Source: Streptomyces viridochromogenes
GTDB taxonomy: Bacteria > Actinomycetota > Actinomycetes > Streptomycetales > Streptomycetaceae
NCBI RefSeq assembly: GCF_001270495.1
Contig: NZ_LGUR01000023.1
Location: forward strand, 1 to 12,479
Direction: 5' to 3'
Length of the DNA: 12,479 nucleotides
The notes beneath the pieces were generated by a model. The model made no database searches, had not been told where the DNA came from, and saw only the letters and a program-made list of their open reading frames with translations. Shown one piece after another: positions 1 through 5,676 of this stretch; positions within the stretch are counted from its first letter, which is position 1; every line of letters starts with the position of its first letter. The position numbers and the translations under genes were made by a program.

Positions 1-132
1 GTCGACGGCCGGGGCTGGACGGTCGGGGGCCGGGGCTGGACGGTCAGGGGTCGAGGTCGAACGGTCGGGAATTGGGGTCGAACGGCCGGGAATCGGGGCC
101 GGACAGCTGGGGATCGAGGGGGGACGGTGTGA
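1..132 (+). CDS. C-terminal tail of upstream gene (partial), heptapeptide repeats
   Basis: Frame 1 is open from the first base to a TGA at 130-132 and gives 43 residues. From residue 2 they form six consecutive heptads of the type D/G-G-R-G-W-T-V, drifting to G-N-R-G-R-T-A. The stop overlaps the likely GTG start of the next gene by GTGA (129-132), as expected for translational coupling in an operon. All three forward frames are open here because the repeat unit is 21 bp, so the frame choice rests on that overlap and is inferred. From the known order of such modules, the parent gene is probably the MoxR-type AAA+ ATPase that accompanies DUF5682 and VWA proteins, but no ATPase motif lies inside the window. 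Repetitive tails like this are usually disordered. Confidence 0.5.
   Translation, partial: VDGRGWTVGGRGWTVRGRGRTVGNWGRTAGNRGRTAGDRGGTV
4..129 (+). repeat. Six tandem 21-bp repeats
   Basis: Units start at 4, 25, 46, 67, 88 and 109. The core CTGGACGGTC recurs exactly 21 bp apart in the first two units and then decays through TCGAACGGTC, TCGAACGGCC and CCGGACAGCT to GGGGACGGTG. Because 21 is a multiple of three, copy number can change without breaking a reading frame. The decay toward the right suggests older copies nearest the gene junction. The array may begin further left, outside the window. Confidence 0.85.
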
Positions 133-2768
133 CTGGCGTGGACAGGTTCGGGAGTGGGGGCCACAGCCGCGGTGGGCCGCTGCTGCTCGGTGTGCGGCAT
201 CACGGTCCTGGGTCGGCGCGGGCCGTTCGGGCGGCGCTGGAAGTGGCCCGGCCGCGCACCGTGCTGATCGAAGGGCCGCCCGAGGCCGATGAACTGATCC
301 CGCTCGCCTCCGACGAGGCCATGCGGCCGCCGGTCGCCCTCCTCGCACACGCCGTGGACGAGCCCGGTCGCTCGGCCTTCTGGCCGCTGGCCGAGTTCTC
401 CCCGGAGTGGGTCGCGATCCGCTGGGCCCTGGAGCACCAGGTCCCGGCCCGCTTCATCGACCTGCCGGCCACGCACACCCTGGCGTGGGGCAAGGACACG
501 GAGCTGGCGCCGGCCGGGACGGAAGCCGGCGAGCCCGAGGGTGAGCGGGCCGACGGGAAAGGCTCCGGCCCAGCCCCCAGCCCCGCCCCAGCCACGGGCG
601 CCGACCCCTCGGACGGCGCCGCGGCCGCTGACGTCCGGGTCGATCCCCTCGCCGTTCTCGCCGAGGTCGCCGGTTACGACGATCCCGAGCGGTGGTGGGA
701 GGACGCCGTCGAGCACCGAGGAATGGGGGACGGGGACGCGTTCGCGCCGTTTCTCGGGCTTGAGGAGGCCATGGGGGCGCTGCGGGAGGCATACGGGAGC
801 GGGGGACATGAGAGGGATCTCGTGCGGGAGGCGTATATGCGACTCCAAGTGCGAGCCGCACAGCGGGAGTTCGGGGACGAAGTGGCCGTGGTGTGCGGGG
901 CGTGGCATGTGCCCGCTCTGCGGCAGAAGACCACCGTGGCCGCCGACAAGGCACTGCTGAAGGGGCTGCCCAAGGTCAAGGCCGACATGACCTGGGTGCC
1001 GTGGACCTACCGTCGGCTCGCCCGGGCCAGCGGGTATGGGGCGGGGATCGACTCACCGGGCTGGTACGGGCACCTCTTCGGCGCGCGGGATCGGCCGGTC
1101 GAGCGGTGGATGACCAAGGTGGCCGGGCTGCTGCGGGACGAGGACCGGCTCGTGTCGTCGGCGCATGTCATCGAGGCGGTGCGGCTGGCAGAGACACTCG
1201 CGGCGATGCGCGGGCGCCCGTTGCCGGGGCTAGGTGAGACCACCGACGCGGTGCGGGCGGTGATGTGCGAGGGCTCGGACGTGCCGTTGGCCCTGGTGCA
1301 GGACCGGCTGGTCGTGGGCGACGTGCTGGGGGAGGTGCCGCGGTCGGCGCCGGCGGTGCCCCTGCAGCGGGATCTCGACCGGATCCAGCGTCGGCTGCGA
1401 CTCAAACCGGAGGCGCTGGAGCGGGAGTTGGAACTCGACCTGCGCAAGGAGAACGACGCCGAGCGCAGCAGGCTGTTGCACCGGCTGCGGCTGCTGGGCG
1501 TCGAGTGGGGCGAGCCGGTCGCGTCGCGGGGCAGTACGGGGACGTTCCGGGAGACATGGCGGCTGCGGTGGGAGCCGGAGCTGTCCGTGCGGGTCGCCGA
1601 GGCCGGGGTGTGGGGGACCACCGTGTTCGGCGCGGCGACGGCCAAGGCGGAGGCGGACGCCGTCGCCGCGCAGAACCTCGCCGACGTCACCGCGCTGGCC
1701 GAGCGCTGCCTGCTGGCCGAACTGCCGGACGCGCTGCCCACGGTGATGCGGGTTCTCGCCGACCGGGCCGCCCTCGACGCCGACGTCGGCCATCTGGCCC
1801 AGGCCCTGCCCGCGCTGGTCCGCTCCCTGCGGTACGGCGATGTGCGCGGCACGGACACCGGAGCGCTCACGGAGGTCGCCGCGGGGCTCGCCGAGCGCAT
1901 CTTCGTCGGCCTGCCCCCGGCCTGCGCCGCGCTGGACACGGACGCGGCCGAGGAGATGCGGCGCCATGTGAACGCGGTGCACGGAGCGGTGGGGCTGCTG
2001 GGCGATGCGGTGGCCTCGGTGCGGGGCGCGCGGGGCGAGGGTTCCGCTTCAGGTCCGTCGCAGGGCGCCGAGGGTTCCGCATCAGCTCAGGGTGCCCACG
2101 GCCAGGCCGCCGCCGTGGGACACGGCACCCAGGGCGAGGGTGCCCCGGCCGACCGCCGTACCCCGGGCAAGCCGCCCGCCCTCGGGCACGGCGACCTCCG
2201 CGCCCGCTGGCACACGGTGCTCCGGGTGCTGTCCGTGCGGGACACCGTGCCCGGCGTCATCAGGGGACGAGCCGTACGACTGCTGTTGGACGACGGGGAG
2301 TTGGGGCAGGACGAGGCGGCGCGGTTGATGGGTCTCGCTCTGTCGTCGGGGACGCCGCACGCGGACGCGGCCGCGTGGATCGAGGGGTTCGTCGGTGGTG
2401 GTTCCGGCGGCGGGATGCTGCTTGTGCACGACGAGCGGCTGCTCGGGTTGGTCGACGCGTGGCTTACGGGGGTGTCGGCGGAGGCGTTCACCGACGTGCT
2501 GCCCCTGCTGAGGCGGACCTTCTCGGCGTATGAGCCCGGGGTGCGGCGGACCTTGGGCGAGCTGGTCCGGCGCGGACCGGGGAAGCGGAGCGGTACGGCG
2601 GGTGCCGGATCCGGCATACCCGGATTCGCCGCCGAGCTCGACGCCGCGCGGGCGGATGTGGTGTTGCCGGTGGTGCGCTTGCTGCTGGGGCTGGACCGGG
2701 TGGACGAGGACACCGAGAACGGCCGGAGAGGCATCGGTGAGAACGACCTTGTGGGGGCGACGGGATGA
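129..2768 (+). CDS. DUF5682 family protein of a MoxR/VWA-type module
   Basis: An 879-residue protein that I assign to the DUF5682 family; its biochemical function is unknown. Near the N-terminus is G-V-R-H-H-G-P-G-S (His24, His25), then V-L-I-E-G-P-P-E-A-D (Glu48), then F-S-P-E-W and R-F-I-D-L-P-A (Asp111). The sequence V-V-C-G-A-W-H-V-P-A-L (His260) follows. This spacing of conserved His, Glu and Asp recalls TraB/ChaN/EreA-like folds; that is inference. The middle and C-terminal parts are largely helical. Two low-complexity Gly/Ala/Pro/Glu inserts lie at about residues 125-170 and 635-695. The frame is open further upstream, including a TTG at 72. GTG 129 is preferred because GAGGGGGGAC (116-125) is a good ribosome site and because it overlaps the preceding stop as GTGA. 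The end overlaps the next ORF as ATGA. No signal peptide is seen, so it is probably cytoplasmic. Confidence 0.87.
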   Translation: MTGVDRFGSGGHSRGGPLLLGVRHHGPGSARAVRAALEVARPRTVLIEGPPEADELIPLASDEAMRPPVALLAHAVDEPGRSAFWPLAEFSPEWVAIRWALEHQVPARFIDLPATHTLAWGKDTELAPAGTEAGEPEGERADGKGSGPAPSPAPATGADPSDGAAAADVRVDPLAVLAEVAGYDDPERWWEDAVEHRGMGDGDAFAPFLGLEEAMGALREAYGSGGHERDLVREAYMRLQVRAAQREFGDEVAVVCGAWHVPALRQKTTVAADKALLKGLPKVKADMTWVPWTYRRLARASGYGAGIDSPGWYGHLFGARDRPVERWMTKVAGLLRDEDRLVSSAHVIEAVRLAETLAAMRGRPLPGLGETTDAVRAVMCEGSDVPLALVQDRLVVGDVLGEVPRSAPAVPLQRDLDRIQRRLRLKPEALERELELDLRKENDAERSRLLHRLRLLGVEWGEPVASRGSTGTFRETWRLRWEPELSVRVAEAGVWGTTVFGAATAKAEADAVAAQNLADVTALAERCLLAELPDALPTVMRVLADRAALDADVGHLAQALPALVRSLRYGDVRGTDTGALTEVAAGLAERIFVGLPPACAALDTDAAEEMRRHVNAVHGAVGLLGDAVASVRGARGEGSASGPSQGAEGSASAQGAHGQAAAVGHGTQGEGAPADRRTPGKPPALGHGDLRARWHTVLRVLSVRDTVPGVIRGRAVRLLLDDGELGQDEAARLMGLALSSGTPHADAAAWIEGFVGGGSGGGMLLVHDERLLGLVDAWLTGVSAEAFTDVLPLLRRTFSAYEPGVRRTLGELVRRGPGKRSGTAGAGSGIPGFAAELDAARADVVLPVVRLLLGLDRVDEDTENGRRGIGENDLVGATG

Positions 2769-2923
2769 CGACTGACACAGTGATGGAGCCGGGGGAGCGG
2801 GCCGGAGTGGTAGGCGCGGTCGGGCAACCGCACCACGGGTTCACGGCGCAGAGCCGGCCCACGACCACGACCGTGCCGGTGATCCCGCTGTGGGAGCGGC
2901 CTCGCGAGGGAGTGTGCCGATGA
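2765..2923 (+). CDS. Small coupled ORF, 52 residues, unknown function
   Basis: ATG 2765 overlaps the TGA of the DUF5682 gene (ATGA 2765-2768), and its own TGA (2921-2923) overlaps the ATG of the VWA gene (ATGA 2920-2923). The ORF therefore exactly fills the gap with translational-coupling junctions at both ends. It begins M-T-T-D-T-V-M-E and ends P-L-W-E-R-P-R-E-G-V-C-R. In between are a His-His pair (Q-P-H-H-G) and four consecutive threonines. By my count 44 of 52 sense codons end in G or C, as in a genuine gene of this genome. I see no signal peptide, membrane segment or known domain. It may be a short accessory subunit of the module, or a leader that feeds ribosomes into the VWA gene. It is not recognised as any named family. 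Confidence 0.6.
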   Translation: MTTDTVMEPGERAGVVGAVGQPHHGFTAQSRPTTTTVPVIPLWERPREGVCR

Positions 2924-4128
2924 CTACCCCCGACCGGGGCGCGGAGACGACCGGCTACCGCCGCGCACAGACGAGGGATCCGGATCCGGCCCAGGAGCGG
3001 CTACGGCGGTGGCGGATGGTGCTGGGCGGGGACAGCGCCGACGGCACCGGGTGTGCGCTGTCCGGGCGGGACGCCGCGATGGACGGGGCGCTCTCCGCTC
3101 TCTACGGCAAGGGGGACAAGGAACGGTCGGGGAAGGACCGTTCGGCGGGGCTCGGTGCGTCGGCGCCCTCCGTGGCGCGGTGGCTCGGGGACATTCGGAC
3201 GTACTTCCCGTCGTCCGTCGTCCAGGTCATGCAGCGGGACGCCATCGACCGGCTCGGGCTGTCCACGCTGCTGCTGGAGCCGGAGATGCTGGAGGCCGTG
3301 GAGGCGGACGTGCATCTCGTCGGCACGTTGCTCTCGCTCAACAGGGCGATGCCGGAGACCACGAAGGAAACGGCACGGGCCGTCGTCCGCAAGGTCGTCG
3401 AGGACCTTGAGAAGCGGCTCGCCACCCGTACCCGGGCCACCCTCACCGGCGCCCTCGACCGCAGCGCCCGCATCAGCCGGCCACGCCACCACGACATCGA
3501 CTGGAACCGCACGATCGCGGCCAACCTCAAGCACTACCTCCCGGAGTACCGGACGATCGTGCCCGAGCGGCTCATCGGGTACGGGCGGGCGTCGCAGTCC
3601 GTGAAGAAGGAAGTCGTCCTCTGCATCGACCAGTCGGGGTCGATGGCGGCGTCCGTGGTGTACGCGTCGGTGTTCGGGGCGGTGCTGGCGTCCATGCGGT
3701 CCATCAACACGCGGCTCGTCGTCTTCGACACCTCCGTCGTCGACCTCACCGACCAGCTGGAGGACCCGGTCGACGTGCTCTTCGGCACCCAGCTCGGCGG
3801 CGGCACGGACATCAACCGGGCGCTCGCGTACTGCCAGTCGCAGATCACCCGCCCTTCGGAGACGGTCGTCGTGCTGATCAGTGACCTCTATGAGGGAGGA
3901 ATACGGAACGAGATGCTCAAGCGGGTCGCCGCGATGAAGGCGTCGGGGGTGCAGTTCGTGGCGTTGCTGGCGCTGTCGGACGAAGGGGCGCCCGCGTACG
4001 ACCGGGACCACGCGGCCGCGCTCGCCGCGCTGGGCGCACCGGCCTTCGCCTGTACGCCCGACCTGTTCCCGGAGGTGATGGCGGCGGCCATCGAGAAGCG
4101 GCCCATTCCGGTACCGGACGCGGTGTGA
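2920..4128 (+). CDS. VWA domain-containing protein (YehP-like)
   Basis: A 402-residue protein with a C-terminal von Willebrand factor A domain. It has a complete metal-ion-dependent adhesion site: D-Q-S-G-S (Asp237, Ser239, Ser241), then G-G-G-T-D (Thr296), then L-I-S-D-L-Y-E-G-G (Asp322). The roughly 230-residue N-terminal helical part contains R-R-W-R-M-V-L-G-G, which is typical of VWA partners of MoxR-type AAA+ ATPases. Length and layout resemble E. coli YehP (about 380 residues). Such VWA proteins bind a divalent metal and are thought to hold substrates or partners for the ATPase; the substrate is unknown here. An in-frame GTG at 2890 exists. ATG 2920 is chosen because GAGGGAG (2906-2912) sits 7 bases upstream and because it overlaps the preceding stop as ATGA. 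No signal peptide is seen, so it is presumably cytoplasmic. It is the last gene of the coupled operon. Confidence 0.9.
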   Translation: MTTPDRGAETTGYRRAQTRDPDPAQERLRRWRMVLGGDSADGTGCALSGRDAAMDGALSALYGKGDKERSGKDRSAGLGASAPSVARWLGDIRTYFPSSVVQVMQRDAIDRLGLSTLLLEPEMLEAVEADVHLVGTLLSLNRAMPETTKETARAVVRKVVEDLEKRLATRTRATLTGALDRSARISRPRHHDIDWNRTIAANLKHYLPEYRTIVPERLIGYGRASQSVKKEVVLCIDQSGSMAASVVYASVFGAVLASMRSINTRLVVFDTSVVDLTDQLEDPVDVLFGTQLGGGTDINRALAYCQSQITRPSETVVVLISDLYEGGIRNEMLKRVAAMKASGVQFVALLALSDEGAPAYDRDHAAALAALGAPAFACTPDLFPEVMAAAIEKRPIPVPDAV

Positions 4129-4266
4129 GGAGGTGAAGGGCGAGGAATTACCGGTGATTTGTCGACCCGGTGACTACCGACTTCGGCCAGCAAAACGGAC
4201 ATGAGTGCCCATCGGTAGCGGGGGGCTTGCGCGACCGTGGGAGGGGCGTGCGAGGATCGACGCGCC

Positions 4267-4296
4267 TTGTCAGTGGCGTGCCGTGCGCCGCATATC
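4267..4296 (+). promoter_or_regulatory. Possible housekeeping-type promoter for the F-P-rich secreted protein
   Basis: TTGTCA (4267-4272) matches five of six bases of the -35 consensus TTGACA. An 18-base spacer leads to CATATC (4291-4296), a weak -10. Transcription would start near 4303, giving a short leader before either proposed start codon. The rest of the 201-bp gap after the VWA gene shows only a weak 7-bp inverted repeat (4174-4180 with 4212-4218, 31-base loop). Confidence 0.3.
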
Positions 4297-4329
4297 CGTA
4301 CCGCGGCCAGCTGACTCGTCGCTCGTCAC

Positions 4330-5469
4330 GTGTACCTCTTCTTAGTTCCGCCGCACGGGAGGACCTGCCCCGTCTTGACCTGGCCAGCCACGTCGCCCGG
4401 TGCCGCTCTGCGCGTTCTGCGTATTGCGGCTGGGCGGCGTGCACTGCAACTGGTGCTGCTGCTGGGCGGTCTGTTCGCGATCGGGTTCCTCTGCGGAGGG
4501 CAGGCGTCTGCCGCGGATGGCGTGTCGGCAGCCCGGGTGTCAGCGGCCGAGGTTTCGGTGAACACCGCGTTGGCGTCGGCGCCTACGTCCTTCGCACCGT
4601 CAGCGTCCTCCGCGTCGTCACCGTCCTCCGGGCCCTCCGCCGCCGATCTGCGGTCGTCGAGGGAAGGTGCGATGCGGCGGCTGGGCGGCGTTCCGGCCGA
4701 GCCCGATGTGCGTGGCGGGTCGACCGTGCCCAACGAGCCGACGGCTCCGCGGGACGGCGAGGACCAGAGCCAGATCCAGGGCCAGGTCCTGCGCCCTGTG
4801 ATCGAACACGTCACTCAGGCGGTCGGCACGCACGTGGTCCAGCATGTGGTCCAGCCGGTCGGAGACGTGATCGAGTCGGTGACCGGGGAACTCCCCGCGG
4901 CCCAGACGCCGACGTGGCCGAGCTGGCCGGGGACGGGACGCCCAGAATTCCCCGACTTCCCCACGTTCCCCGGCTCCCCCACGTTCCCGGAGTTCCCAGG
5001 CTTTCCCGGCACTGACCTTCCCGCCTTTCCCGAGCTGCCCGCCGTGCCCGGGCAGACGTTGCCGGCGCCCGTCACCTGGACTCCGCAGCCGGGGTTCGAG
5101 GCACCCGAGCCGGGTGCCGCACGGGATGACGAGGGGCGTACGGGTAAGGAAGCGGACGCGGACGTCGCGTACGGCCCGCGGTTCGTCGTCGGCACCGACG
5201 TCACCGCGTCCCATGCCCCGGCACCTCGTGGCGTGCACAGCGGCGCGCCGTCGGGCTACGCCCCCGTTCAGCAGGCGCCGGTCGAGCACCCGGGTGGTGT
5301 GCAGGGCAACCGTTCGGCGGGCGACAACAGCACGCCGAGGTACGGGGACGCGCACGCCGTCTCGCTGAATCCGAGGGCGCCGCTGCGGCTGGTGCCCGGC
5401 GCCGCCGCCCGCGTCGAGGCGGACGAGATCCAGGACAGGCACCGGGACATTCCGGTTTCCCCCGCTTAG
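4330..5469 (+). CDS. Secreted proline/phenylalanine-rich protein, unknown function
   Basis: A 379-residue protein when started at GTG 4330. Residues 28-61 form a signal peptide: a basic R-V-L-R-I-A-A-G-R-R segment, a hydrophobic A-L-Q-L-V-L-L-L-G-G-L-F-A-I-G-F-L core, then Q-A-S-A with likely cleavage at the following A-D. The mature part begins Ala/Ser-rich. It then has an amphipathic stretch with V-I-E-H-V-T-Q-A-V and H-V-V-Q-P-V-G-D-V (about 157-185). A tract of repeated x-F-P triplets follows (about 195-245), and the C-terminus is polar. There is no lipobox, sortase motif or enzyme domain. GTG 4330 lacks a clear ribosome site and places a rare TTA at codon 5. TTG 4375, with GGGAGG at 4357-4362, would remove that TTA and shorten the signal peptide, so the start is uncertain. 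The export signal and the following secreted gene suggest a role at the cell surface. Confidence 0.75.
   Translation: MYLFLVPPHGRTCPVLTWPATSPGAALRVLRIAAGRRALQLVLLLGGLFAIGFLCGGQASAADGVSAARVSAAEVSVNTALASAPTSFAPSASSASSPSSGPSAADLRSSREGAMRRLGGVPAEPDVRGGSTVPNEPTAPRDGEDQSQIQGQVLRPVIEHVTQAVGTHVVQHVVQPVGDVIESVTGELPAAQTPTWPSWPGTGRPEFPDFPTFPGSPTFPEFPGFPGTDLPAFPELPAVPGQTLPAPVTWTPQPGFEAPEPGAARDDEGRTGKEADADVAYGPRFVVGTDVTASHAPAPRGVHSGAPSGYAPVQQAPVEHPGGVQGNRSAGDNSTPRYGDAHAVSLNPRAPLRLVPGAAARVEADEIQDRHRDIPVSPA
4912..5064 (+). repeat. Phe-Pro triplet repeat tract within CDS
   Basis: Residues about 195-245 of the secreted protein repeat the pattern x-F-P or x-L-P roughly every three residues (F-P-D-F-P-T-F-P, then F-P-E-F-P-G-F-P). 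The DNA shows a matching TTCCCC/TTTCCC periodicity. Such a tract favours an extended polyproline-like rod, perhaps a spacer in the cell wall. That function is inferred. Confidence 0.7.
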
Positions 5470-5495
5470 GCCCGTAGGCCGACGTTCCCCGCCGT

Positions 5496-5526
5496 AGACC
5501 TGCCGCGCGGGGGCGGAAACAGGTCT
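5496..5526 (+). terminator. Hairpin downstream of the F-P-rich gene
   Basis: AGACCTG (5496-5502) pairs perfectly with CAGGTCT (5520-5526) around a 17-base GC-rich loop, 27 bases after the stop codon. There is no U tract, which is common for streptomycete terminators, so the call stays weak. Confidence 0.35.
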
Positions 5527-5531
5527 GCCCG

Positions 5532-5584
5532 TCCGTCCGGACACCCCCGAATTCCCGGATGTCCCCCGACATCCCCCGGACGGA
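5532..5584 (+). repeat. Nested inverted repeat between the two secreted-protein genes
   Basis: An outer 9-bp perfect stem, TCCGTCCGG (5532-5540) with CCGGACGGA (5576-5584), encloses an inner 7-bp perfect hairpin, GGATGTC (5557-5563) with GACATCC (5568-5574) around CCCC. The two stems can form together. This could be a terminator for the preceding gene, an RNA processing or stability structure, or part of the leader of the next gene, whose ATG is 93 bases further on. Confidence 0.55.
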
Positions 5585-5676
5585 AGCCTCCTCAACCGTC
5601 CGAAGTCCCGGAGCTCTTCGCCTCTGCGATCCTCCGGGGGCCTTCGGAGCCCAAGATCTAGGGATCCGACGCACGT

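Noticed and set aside
72..128. TTG 72 as the start of the DUF5682 gene
   Set aside because: It lies inside the 21-bp repeat array and adds only repeat-derived residues. GTG 129 has a strong ribosome site and a GTGA overlap with the upstream stop.
2890..2919. GTG 2890 as the start of the VWA gene
   Set aside because: It lacks a comparable ribosome site. ATG 2920 has GAGGGAG seven bases upstream and an ATGA overlap with the small ORF.
4174..4218. Inverted repeat CTACCGA/TCGGTAG after the VWA gene as a terminator
   Set aside because: A 7-bp stem with a 31-base loop is too weak to call.
4480..4500. Possible lipobox at the end of the signal peptide of the F-P-rich protein
   Set aside because: The residues before the cysteine (G-F-L) do not fit the lipobox, and a normal signal-peptidase site (A-S-A) follows.
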